A DNA stretch of 64,000 nt from Novosphingobium taihuense. GTDB taxonomy: Bacteria; Pseudomonadota; Alphaproteobacteria; Sphingomonadales; Sphingomonadaceae. The stretch lies in contig NZ_VLKJ01000007.1 in assembly GCF_007830315.1 (NCBI RefSeq), positions 62,001 through 126,000 on the forward strand. The letters run 5' to 3'. Below, one piece after another: positions 55,137-63,143 of this stretch. The notes beneath the pieces are model-generated. The model did not search any database. It worked only from the letters and a program-made list of their open reading frames with translations, and was not told where the DNA came from. The translations under genes and the position numbers were made by a program. The first letter of the stretch is position 1, and each line of letters begins with the position of its first letter.

Positions 55137-56294
55137 ATGAAATCCGGAAAGCCCCTGATGTCCGACATTTCTTCGCCGTTTCAATCGATTGCTTCATTCG
55201 GTGCGACCCGCTGGGAGCCGAGCGGTTACGGCGACAACCCGCGCATTCCTATTATCGGCAAGGATGACGTCGTACGCCTTTTCGATCACCTCGACCTCTG
55301 GGACTGCTGGCCATTGGCCCACGAGGATGGCCGCACGGTCGAGCATATGGGCCGCAACTGGTGGTTTTTCCTGTCTTCGCCCGTCTTTGCAGATCCGATC
55401 GAGCGGCACGGCCACGCACGCATCAGATTGATCTCGTATGGAGCCGACGGATGGTGCGATCATGGCAATGCCTTCGCAGATGGCTTCACGCCCGGGAGCC
55501 GGGAATGGGCTGGCTGCGCAGTGTTGATGGACGACGGCCTGACGGTGCAGCATTTCTTCACGGTCGCCGGGCGCAGGGGGGAGGATGCTCTGAGCTTCGA
55601 GCAGCGCATTTTCGTCAGTGAAGGACGCCTTGGTGACGCAGGCCCGGGCGAATGGCAAAGTCCGCGCGAGATCATCGTGGCTGACGGTATCCGCTATGTG
55701 CATGATCGTCAGGACACGGGTGCGCCAGGTCTGATCAAGGGGTTCCGCGATCCCGCATGGTTGCGTGATCCGGCAACGGGCAAGGCTCACCTGCTCTTCA
55801 CTGGCAGTGCTGCCTGGTCGGACGATGCCTTCAACGGCAATATCGGCATTGCCACGCTGCATGACGGCGCATGGCGACTGGGCGATCCACTGGTTGAAGC
55901 GATCGGCGTCAACAACGAACTGGAGCGTCCGCATATCGTCGTTCGCGAAGGCTACTATTACCTGTTCTGGTCAACCCAGACGCATACATTTGCACCCGAA
56001 GCCGCTGCCGGTCCCAATGGTCTTTACGGCATGGTTGCAGACCTGATCGACGGGCCTTGGCGGCCACTTAACGGAAGCGGGTTGGTTGCCGCTAACCCAG
56101 ATGCTGAACCCAAGCAATCTTACAGCTGGTGGGTGACGGGCGAGGCCGAAGTCTGGAGCTTTGTCGACTATTGGGGCATGAAGGGGCGCACTGCAGCCGA
56201 TCATCCCGAATTGCTGCGCAGCAATTTCGGCGGAACGCCAGCGCCGCGCTTTCGGCTGAACTTCGATGGCGACCGGGTGACTGTCGCAATCTGA
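55137..56294 (+). CDS. GH68 fructosyl hydrolase/transferase (beta-fructofuranosidase/levansucrase-like), no signal peptide
   Basis: The 385-residue five-bladed propeller enzyme matches GH68. The nucleophile Asp56 is in LWDCWPL. The transition-state Asp205 is in GFRDPAW. The acid/base region NNELERPHIV has Glu261 and Glu263 (Glu263 fits the SacB acid/base). Family members split sucrose and can transfer the fructosyl group. Unlike exported levansucrases, no signal peptide is visible at MKSGKPLMSD (or at the later MSDISS), so it would act in the cytoplasm on sucrose released by GH36. An embedded CAATCGATTG palindrome lies at 55182-55191 in its own coding region. Confidence 0.9.
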   Translation: MKSGKPLMSDISSPFQSIASFGATRWEPSGYGDNPRIPIIGKDDVVRLFDHLDLWDCWPLAHEDGRTVEHMGRNWWFFLSSPVFADPIERHGHARIRLISYGADGWCDHGNAFADGFTPGSREWAGCAVLMDDGLTVQHFFTVAGRRGEDALSFEQRIFVSEGRLGDAGPGEWQSPREIIVADGIRYVHDRQDTGAPGLIKGFRDPAWLRDPATGKAHLLFTGSAAWSDDAFNGNIGIATLHDGAWRLGDPLVEAIGVNNELERPHIVVREGYYYLFWSTQTHTFAPEAAAGPNGLYGMVADLIDGPWRPLNGSGLVAANPDAEPKQSYSWWVTGEAEVWSFVDYWGMKGRTAADHPELLRSNFGGTPAPRFRLNFDGDRVTVAI

Positions 56295-56309
56295 TTTCAT
56301 CAGAACCGG

Positions 56310-57329
56310 TCAGGCACTTTCGCGCTGAATCAGCTCGGGTTGCATGATCGTGGAGGCAGCATCCTCGCCAGCAATCCGGCGGCGCAGAGTGTCGACCATA
56401 GCGCGGGCGCCTGCAGCGATGTCCTGGCGTACGGTCGTCAACTGCGGCACCATCCTTGTGGCAAGCGGCAAGTCGTCAAACCCTGTAACGGCAACCTGTT
56501 CGGGCACGGCGATGCCGCGCTCGTGCAGCAGGCGGATAGTGGTCATTGCGATAATGTCCGATGCGCAGACGATGCCGTCGATCTGACCATCGAGGTCCTG
56601 AAGATGACTGGCGATCTGGTTGGCCATCTCGTCGCTGGCGAGATGAGTCGGAAAGGAACGCAGGGTGGCGTCAGGCGCGGCGGACAAGGCCTGCTGGGCG
56701 CCTAGCAAGCGTTCGGCGATTTCCGGACCGTTTGTATCGCCGAAGAAAGCGAGACGCTTCGCGCCGCGTGCAAGTAGGCGCCTAGCCGCGAGTGCTCCAC
56801 CCGCAGCATTGTCGACGCCTACAGTGCACTGGATCTGACCTTCACGATGGCTACCCCAAACGACAAGGGGTCGGTAATGCTGCGCAACACGTTCGATCAC
56901 ATCGAACTGGTTGGATTGGCCGATGACGAGGGCGCCATCGAGCATTCCTGAATCGACGATGCGATCGAGCCACTCGTCATCGCCGGGAATCACGCGCGAT
57001 AGCATGAGGTCGTGCCCGCTCTCGGTGAGTTCGTCTGCCAGATAGCCGAACAGCGTCATGAAGAATGGATCTGAAATATGCTGGCGTCGTTCGTGGCCCA
57101 GGGGAATCACCACGCCGATGACGCCGGTCTGTTGCGTGCGAAGGCGGCGCGCCATCTGGTTTGGCCTGAAGCCATGCTCGCGGGCGAGTGCCTGTATGCG
57201 CTCGCGCGTTTCCTTGTTGACGAGAGACTTGTCCGCCAGCGCGCGGGAAACTGTCCCGGCCGAGACGCCCGCGATACGGGCCAGTTCGGCGATATTCCTG
57301 ATCTTGCCCGGTTTTTTTACGTCGTCCAT
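56310..57329 (-). CDS. LacI-family transcriptional repressor
   Basis: The 339-residue product has the LacI helix-turn-helix (about 9-60: NIAELARIAGVSAGTVSRALADK) with hinge region NQMARRLRTQQTGVIG, followed by the two-lobe sugar-binding periplasmic-protein-like effector domain. I chose ATG 57327-57329 because the upstream open frame is not family-like. It is divergent from the TonB receptor and convergent with GH68 (stops 15 bases apart). It probably responds to a sugar and represses the transporter/GH36/GH68 operon, the receptor operon and itself through the CAATCGATTG-type sites. Confidence 0.92.
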   Translation of the reverse strand: MDDVKKPGKIRNIAELARIAGVSAGTVSRALADKSLVNKETRERIQALAREHGFRPNQMARRLRTQQTGVIGVVIPLGHERRQHISDPFFMTLFGYLADELTESGHDLMLSRVIPGDDEWLDRIVDSGMLDGALVIGQSNQFDVIERVAQHYRPLVVWGSHREGQIQCTVGVDNAAGGALAARRLLARGAKRLAFFGDTNGPEIAERLLGAQQALSAAPDATLRSFPTHLASDEMANQIASHLQDLDGQIDGIVCASDIIAMTTIRLLHERGIAVPEQVAVTGFDDLPLATRMVPQLTTVRQDIAAGARAMVDTLRRRIAGEDAASTIMQPELIQRESA

Positions 57330-57418
57330 GAAAACTGGATATCCTGCGCAAGCGCTCCTGTGCGCCGATATGCGCAACGCCCCTCTGTCTTTTGATGCGA
57401 CTCTACCGATATGACTGT

Positions 57419-57526
57419 CAATCGTTTAGCTGCGCGTTTTGTAAGGGCAAAGGGGGAGGATGTTGCACGAACGACACTATCGGATGATTTGTTGCAATCG
57501 ATTGCGATTGTCGTTGCAAACGATTG
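57419..57526. promoter_or_regulatory. LacI-type operators between lacI and the TonB receptor
   Basis: Two strong palindromes and one weaker copy lie between the divergent genes. GCAATCGATTGC (57494-57505) is a perfect 12-base palindrome. GCAAACGATTGT (57516-57527) is centred 22 bases away, two helical turns. CAATCGTTTA (57419-57428) matches the reverse complement of the second site in nine of ten core positions and lies near the lacI start. The central CG and 10-base half-site pair form are the usual shape of LacI-family operators. The same palindrome occurs at 51582 in front of the transporter. This suggests one repressor controlling both promoters. Confidence 0.8.
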
Positions 57527-57555
57527 TTGTCGAGTCTATCGAGACAATGACTGAT

Positions 57556-57574
57556 TCCTGCAGCCGCTGCAGGA
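57556..57574 (+). promoter_or_regulatory. hairpin in TonB receptor leader
   Basis: An eight-base stem tcctgcag (57556-57563) and ctgcagga (57567-57574) encloses a three-base loop, 20 bases before the receptor start and just upstream of the ribosome-binding sequence gggaggaa. It may affect mRNA stability or translation. Its role is unproven. Confidence 0.5.
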
Positions 57575-57594
57575 GCTTCTTGGTGGGAGGAAAT

Positions 57595-60096
57595 ATGAAG
57601 GTTACACCCATTTTTTCGTGCGCGTCCGTTGTTGCGCTTTCCAGCGCATTGCTGGCGATGCCCGCGATCGCGCAGGATGCCGCTCAGGCTGAAGCCGCTC
57701 CGGAAGCGGTTGGCCTCGATTCCATCGTTGTGACCGCTTCGGGCCGTGACAAGACGCAGTTGAACAGCGCCGTCTCGGTCAGCTCGATCTCGTCTGAAAC
57801 GATCCAGGCAATCCGCCCGACTTCGGAAGCCGAGGTTTTTCGCGCGATCCCCGGTATCCAGGTTGCTGGTACCGCAGGGCCTGGTGGTAACTCCAACATC
57901 GCCGTCCGCGGTCTTCCGGTCGCAACCGGTGGTTCGCCGTTCGTGCAGATCCAGGAAGATGGCCTGCCGACTGTCCTGTTTGGCGACATCCAGTTCGGCA
58001 ACAACGACTACTGGACCCGCTTCGACGGTTCGGTCCAGAACATCGAAGGCGTTCGCGGCGGTTCCGCCGGCACCTTTGCCTCGCAGGCTCCGGGCGCCGT
58101 CATCAACTACATCAGTCACACCGGCAAGCAGGAAGGCGGCTTCGTCTCGATCAATCGCGGCCTCGGCTACGACGAGACCCGCGCCGACTTCCGCTATGGT
58201 GGCCCGATCAACGACACGATGTACTTCCACATCGGCGGTTACGTGAAGAACGGCCGTGGTCCGCTTCATGCCGACTACACGGTTTCAGACTCCTTCCAGA
58301 TCAAGGGTAATCTGACCAAGGAGTTCAACGAAGGTCGCGGCTACTTCCGCCTGCTGTTCAAGGTGGCCGATACGCAGGAGCCGAATTATACCGGTGCGCC
58401 CGCGCTTGCCACGATCACCGGCAAGAAGGTTTCGAACATCCGTCCCTATCCTGGCTTTGACGGTCGAGATTCCTCGAACTACTCGATCTACAATCAGGAC
58501 TTCCTGATCTACAACCGCGAGGGCAACCTCGAGCGCGTGAAGATGGACGGTATCACTACCAAGGCGCAGTCCTTCGGTGGCCAGTTCCACTACGAGTTCG
58601 ACGGTGGCTTCACCGTCGACAACAACATGCGGTACACCAGCATGAGCGGTGCTTTCGCTTCGCCGTTCCTGAACACCGGTCTTACGTCTTCGGTCCTCGG
58701 CTCGACCGTTAACGGCAGCACAGTCGCTGCGATCCGCTACGCGAGTGGCCCCAAGGCCGGTCAACTTTTCACTGATCGCTACCTCGACAACAACGTCAAT
58801 GTGCGCACCAACATCCGCGACATCGGCAGCTTTGCCAACGACCTGACGTTGGCCGGCAAGTTCGACGTTGCCTCGGGCAAGCTGACTACTCGCGCCGGTC
58901 TGTTCTACATGAACCAGAAGATCGCGATGGACTGGCACGTCAACAAGTCGCTGCGCGAACTGAACGGCGACAACCCCTCGCAGCTCGACCTGTTCGATAG
59001 CGCAGGTAACAAGCTGACGCAGGCAGGCACCTCGGGCTACAACAACAACTGGGGCAACTGCTGCGCTCGGGACTACGACCTGTCGTATGCCAACACCGCG
59101 CCGTATGTTGCACTTGATTTCGATCACGACCAGTTCGGACTCGACGGCTCGGTTCGCTTCGAGCGCATCAAATCGACCGGTTATGCAATCGGGGGTGGAA
59201 ACGAGTTCCCGATCGACAGCAATGGGGTGACCATTCCGGCCATCACGTCGAACGGTACTCGCGAGAACCTCAACTACACCCGCAGCTACACGTCGTGGAC
59301 CGTGGGCGGTCTGTTCAAGGTCACGCCGAACGTCACGATCTTCGCCCGCACTTCGCGCGGTGGCCGCTTCAACAGCGACCGTCAGACGTTGGGCGGCAAG
59401 ATCCGCAACGACGGTGCCCTGTGCCGCGCCAGCGACATCGGAAGCAACGGATGCACGGCCGACGGTGTGACGCCTTCGGTGGACTTCGTTACCCAGCACG
59501 AACTCGGTATCAAGAGCCGCGGCGATCTGTTTGGTGGCCAGTTCACCATGGAAATGACGCTCCTCAAGGGCAAGTTCAAGCAGTCGACCTACGAGCTCTC
59601 GGCAACGCGTTGCCCAGGCGGTGCCGGCGGCTGCGTGATCGACGCCAAGTTCAAGTCGACCGGTGCGGAGTTCTTCGCGACCTATCGCAACGGCGGCTTC
59701 AGCTTCGTCGGCAACGCCACCTACTCGAAGGCCAAGCGTCAGTCGGCAGGGGCAACGAGCTACACCCGTTCGCCCAACCTGCCTGACCTGATCTACACCG
59801 CTTCGGCGAACTACGACTTCGGTGATCTCGTGACAGTCGGCCTTGCCATGACCGGCCAGACCAGCGCGATAGACGATGGCGGCTTTGAGTATCCGGGCAA
59901 AGCGATCTTCAACCCGTCGATCCGCGTCTATCCGATGAAGGACCTCGAAGTGGGTCTCCAGGTCTACAACGTGTTCGACACGTTCGACCTTCGTGGCAAT
60001 GGCGGCATCGCGGATGCATCGGTCAATCCGACCGTCATCGGTGGCGCTCCGGCGCTGGGCCGCACGGTTTCGGCCTCGGTTCGCTACAACTTCTGA
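57595..60096 (+). CDS. TonB-dependent outer-membrane receptor, oligosaccharide-type
   Basis: The 833-residue receptor has a signal peptide ending AIAQD, a TonB box-like IVVTASGR (about 43-50), the plug domain and a barrel ending SVRYNF with terminal Phe. It sits opposite the LacI gene with shared operators, and carbohydrate genes follow. It is therefore the likely outer-membrane importer for sucrose/raffinose-type oligosaccharides. ATG 57595 is preceded by gggaggaaat, a strong ribosome-binding site. A 160-base gap with a weak gaggggacc/cccctc hairpin follows its stop, before the halogenase-like gene. Confidence 0.93.
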   Translation: MKVTPIFSCASVVALSSALLAMPAIAQDAAQAEAAPEAVGLDSIVVTASGRDKTQLNSAVSVSSISSETIQAIRPTSEAEVFRAIPGIQVAGTAGPGGNSNIAVRGLPVATGGSPFVQIQEDGLPTVLFGDIQFGNNDYWTRFDGSVQNIEGVRGGSAGTFASQAPGAVINYISHTGKQEGGFVSINRGLGYDETRADFRYGGPINDTMYFHIGGYVKNGRGPLHADYTVSDSFQIKGNLTKEFNEGRGYFRLLFKVADTQEPNYTGAPALATITGKKVSNIRPYPGFDGRDSSNYSIYNQDFLIYNREGNLERVKMDGITTKAQSFGGQFHYEFDGGFTVDNNMRYTSMSGAFASPFLNTGLTSSVLGSTVNGSTVAAIRYASGPKAGQLFTDRYLDNNVNVRTNIRDIGSFANDLTLAGKFDVASGKLTTRAGLFYMNQKIAMDWHVNKSLRELNGDNPSQLDLFDSAGNKLTQAGTSGYNNNWGNCCARDYDLSYANTAPYVALDFDHDQFGLDGSVRFERIKSTGYAIGGGNEFPIDSNGVTIPAITSNGTRENLNYTRSYTSWTVGGLFKVTPNVTIFARTSRGGRFNSDRQTLGGKIRNDGALCRASDIGSNGCTADGVTPSVDFVTQHELGIKSRGDLFGGQFTMEMTLLKGKFKQSTYELSATRCPGGAGGCVIDAKFKSTGAEFFATYRNGGFSFVGNATYSKAKRQSAGATSYTRSPNLPDLIYTASANYDFGDLVTVGLAMTGQTSAIDDGGFEYPGKAIFNPSIRVYPMKDLEVGLQVYNVFDTFDLRGNGGIADASVNPTVIGGAPALGRTVSASVRYNF

Positions 60097-60241
60097 TGCT
60101 GGCGGGAGGGGACCAGACGCCCCTCTCGACAAATCGGGTCGCATGAGGGAGGGGCGGGGCGCTGGTGCGTTCCGCCCTTCCGTTCCAATGTCGCCGCAAG
60201 AGCGATAGAAGAGAAGGGACGCCAACGAGAGGCACGACTGA

Positions 60242-60259
60242 ATGAGCAACATCTCATGA
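60242..60259 (+). other. five-codon leader open frame coupled to the halogenase-like gene
   Basis: ATG 60242 opens MSNIS with its stop TGA (60257-60259) overlapping the start ATG 60256 of the halogenase-like gene as ATGA. A gagagg box lies about nine bases before the leader ATG, whereas the gene's own ATG has no such box. This suggests translational coupling through a tiny leader. It could also simply be a chance frame. Confidence 0.4.
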
Positions 60260-61758
60260 TTGATTCTGGCCTGATGATCCGCTCCGTCGCCGTGATTGGC
60301 GGAGGCACCGCAGGCTGGATGACAGCCGCGGCGCTGGCGCAAGCGTTACGCCACAATTGTAGCATCACGCTCGTCGAGTCGGACGAGATCGGAACTGTCG
60401 GCGTTGGCGAAGCTACGATCCCGCCGATCCGTACCTTCAACGAAACTCTGCAGATCGACGAACGCGAATTTGTCCGCAAGACCAAGGGCTCATTCAAGCT
60501 TGGTATCGAATTCGTCGACTGGGGAAGTCTCGGCAACAGCTACTTCCATCCGTTCGGCCCGCATGGCCGGGCCTTCGACATCGTCAACCTGCATCATTAC
60601 TGGTTGCGCGCGCGAGAATCTGGGGAGACCGCGCCGCTCGACGAGCATTCAATGGCCTGGGCGCTGGCGAAAGAGAACCGCTTTGCGCCGCCCATGCCGG
60701 ATCAGCGCAATGTGCTCTCGACCTACGATTACGCCTATCATTTCGACGCCGGGCTCTATGCCCGGTTCCTGCGCGAATACTCTGAGGCGAAGGGTGTCAC
60801 GCGCGTGGAAGGCAAGGTTGCCAGCGTGGAACAGGATGCCGAGTCCGGTTTCGTTACGGGCGTTACGCTTGAGGATGGCCGCAAGGTAGAGGCGGAGCTT
60901 TTTGTCGATTGCTCGGGCTTCCGGGGGCTGCTGATCGAGGGTGCGCTCAAAGCGGGATACAAGGACTGGACCCATTGGTTGCCGTGCGACCGGGCGATGG
61001 CTGTCCCGTGCAAGAACGTGGGGCCGCTGACGCCCTACACACGATCTACTGCGCGCGAAGCCGGATGGCAGTGGCGCATTCCGCTGCAGCACCGCACTGG
61101 CAACGGATATGTGTTCTGCAGCCACTTCCTGTCGGAGGATCAGGCTGCGGAGAAGCTGCTTTCGCGCCTCGATGGCAAGGCTCTCGCCGATCCGCGTCCG
61201 CTGCGTTTCGTGACCGGGCGACGTAAGTCGTTCTGGGAGAAGAACGTCATTGCCATCGGGCTGTCCAGCGGATTTATGGAGCCGCTGGAGTCCACCTCGA
61301 TCCACCTGATACAAGCCGGGATATCCAAGCTCCTTGCACTGTTCCCGGATCGCACTTTCGATCCGCTGGTGATCGAGGAATACAACCGCATCGCGATCAA
61401 TGAGTACGAGCGCATCAGGGACTTCCTGATCCTCCACTACAAGCTGACCGAGCGCGATGATTCCGAGCTGTGGCGGTACTGTGCAGCCATGGACATTCCC
61501 GACACGCTCCACACCAAGATCGAGCACTTCCGGCGATACGGGCGTCTCGTGCAGCGTGATGCCGATCTTTTCGGTGCGCCTTCGTGGCTGGCCGTGCACA
61601 TTGGCCAGGGCAACATCCCCGAGCGCACCGATCCACTCGCCGACTATCGCGGCATCGATGGGCGGGAATGGCTCGCCAAGTTGCGCGGGGCAATGCACCA
61701 CGCGGCGCTTCAGCAACCGACACACGAGCAATTCATTGGGGCCAATTGCGCTGCATGA
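60256..61758 (+). CDS. tryptophan-halogenase-family flavoprotein
   Basis: The 500-residue product has the FAD loop IGGGTAGWM (about 14-22), [14 protein letters not shown], the catalytic-lysine region GSFKLGIEF (Lys81), the flavin-dependent halogenase motif W-x-W-x-I-P (WQWRIP) and [18 protein letters not shown]. It thus keeps the motifs of flavin-dependent tryptophan halogenases. The flavin reductase is not adjacent. Homologues of this family frequently sit beside TonB receptors in carbohydrate loci of sphingomonads and Caulobacter, where their real substrate is not known. Its stop overlaps the next gene (ATGA). Confidence 0.88.
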   Translation: MIDSGLMIRSVAVIGGGTAGWMTAAALAQALRHNCSITLVESDEIGTVGVGEATIPPIRTFNETLQIDEREFVRKTKGSFKLGIEFVDWGSLGNSYFHPFGPHGRAFDIVNLHHYWLRARESGETAPLDEHSMAWALAKENRFAPPMPDQRNVLSTYDYAYHFDAGLYARFLREYSEAKGVTRVEGKVASVEQDAESGFVTGVTLEDGRKVEAELFVDCSGFRGLLIEGALKAGYKDWTHWLPCDRAMAVPCKNVGPLTPYTRSTAREAGWQWRIPLQHRTGNGYVFCSHFLSEDQAAEKLLSRLDGKALADPRPLRFVTGRRKSFWEKNVIAIGLSSGFMEPLESTSIHLIQAGISKLLALFPDRTFDPLVIEEYNRIAINEYERIRDFLILHYKLTERDDSELWRYCAAMDIPDTLHTKIEHFRRYGRLVQRDADLFGAPSWLAVHIGQGNIPERTDPLADYRGIDGREWLAKLRGAMHHAALQQPTHEQFIGANCAA

Positions 61759-63134
61759 GCGACCCACAGGACCTGTTCCGGCGCGCTATTGCTGCACGAG
61801 AGGTTCAGGACCTGGGCGGTGCGCTGAATGCAATCCTGATGGCCGCAAAGGCCGCGCCGAACGACCCGAATGTAGCCCTTGGACTTGCGCAGATTTCGTT
61901 CGAAGCCGGGCTGGATGCTGCGGACCTCTATGGGCGTGCCGCGCAGCTTCAACCACAGCGGATCGACCTGCAGCGTAGCCGCGCCACAGCACTCGCTGCT
62001 GAAGGGCGGCAGAGCGAAGGCGAAGCCCTGCTCGAAGACGGGCTTTTCAAGAATCCGGGCTGGATCGACGGTCATCGTTGTCTTAGCGGAATGCGGGCGA
62101 CGGGCGGAGACACAAACTTCGCACGCAGCTTTTCTGCAGCGGTTGCCCGCGATCCGGAGAACTTCAGCCTTCGCATGGCGTGGTTCCATGTCCTTGCCAT
62201 GGCGAAGTTATGGGACGAGGCGAGGGCGGTTATTGCCGATGCGGAGCAGTGCCTCGGCGAACGACAGGCGTCTTTGCTTGGCAAGCTCTTCATTGCCAGC
62301 GAAAGCGGCGAGGCGGCGCATGATCCAGCGTTGTTCGATGCAGTCGAACATGTTTCGGATGTGGGGCTGGATATCGCGAGGGTCCGGCACTTCCTGCGCG
62401 GCGGGCAGATTGAACGCGCGCGCGATGTCTGCCTGCGGCACTTGGGCAAACCTGCGATGCGCGCATTCTGGTCCTATCTGTCGCTCGCCTGGCGTCTGCT
62501 TGGAGACAGGCAGGTCGAATGGCTCAATGCTGGAATGCGGGACGTTCGCAGCTTTGACCTCGACTTCACACCTTCGGAACTGCGGGAGCTGGCCACAACG
62601 TTGCGCCGGCTACATACCATGCAGCAGCCATGGCACGAACAGTCCGTGCGGGGCGGTACGCAGACTGAACGGCCGCTGTTGCTGCGGATCGATCCGGTGA
62701 TCGCCGGAGCGCGGCAACGCATCGAGAATGCTGTGCAGCATTACATAGCCGGACTTCCGCAAAACGATCCGGCGCATCCCTTGCTGGCAGCACCGCGTGG
62801 GCGCTTTCTATTTGCGGGGAGTTGGTCTGTCAGGTTGCGACCGGGCGGTTTCCACGCGATGCACACGCATCCAATGGGTTGGATCAGTTCGGCACTCTAC
62901 GTGACCGTCCCTGAAGGTGCGGATCTCGGACCAGAGCCTGCCGGGCACCTCCAGTTCGGCTCGCCCCCGCCGGAATTGAACCTGCAACTCAATCCCTACG
63001 GCGCGATCGAGCCCAAGCCGGGGCGACTTGCATTGTTCCCATCAACGATGTGGCACGGCACAGTACCATTCGCCGATGGCGAACGCATGACCATCGCCTT
63101 CGACGTAATACCTACCGCACCGCAATTCAGCTGA
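61755..63134 (+). CDS. TPR-like protein with putative 2OG-Fe(II) oxygenase domain
   Basis: The 459-residue product has a helical TPR-like first half ([27 protein letters not shown], several 34-residue-like repeats to about 250). The C-terminal domain (about 350-459) carries [26 protein letters not shown], and [19 protein letters not shown]. This is the pattern of putative 2-oxoglutarate/Fe(II) oxygenases. ATG 61755 overlaps the halogenase-like stop, so both proteins are made together. Ten bases later the GH32 gene starts. It could be an envelope protein hydroxylase or a partner of the flavoprotein; neither is shown. Confidence 0.8.
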   Translation: MSDPQDLFRRAIAAREVQDLGGALNAILMAAKAAPNDPNVALGLAQISFEAGLDAADLYGRAAQLQPQRIDLQRSRATALAAEGRQSEGEALLEDGLFKNPGWIDGHRCLSGMRATGGDTNFARSFSAAVARDPENFSLRMAWFHVLAMAKLWDEARAVIADAEQCLGERQASLLGKLFIASESGEAAHDPALFDAVEHVSDVGLDIARVRHFLRGGQIERARDVCLRHLGKPAMRAFWSYLSLAWRLLGDRQVEWLNAGMRDVRSFDLDFTPSELRELATTLRRLHTMQQPWHEQSVRGGTQTERPLLLRIDPVIAGARQRIENAVQHYIAGLPQNDPAHPLLAAPRGRFLFAGSWSVRLRPGGFHAMHTHPMGWISSALYVTVPEGADLGPEPAGHLQFGSPPPELNLQLNPYGAIEPKPGRLALFPSTMWHGTVPFADGERMTIAFDVIPTAPQFS

Positions 63135-63143
63135 AAGCCTTAA

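Noticed and set aside
60100-60130. gaggggacc...cccctc hairpin after the second TonB receptor
   Set aside because: Short stem, no T-run; too weak to call a terminator, so noted only in the receptor entry.
58285-60342. 685-codon minus-strand frame opposite the second TonB receptor
   Set aside because: Same reason; composition mirrors the coding strand and no motif is seen.
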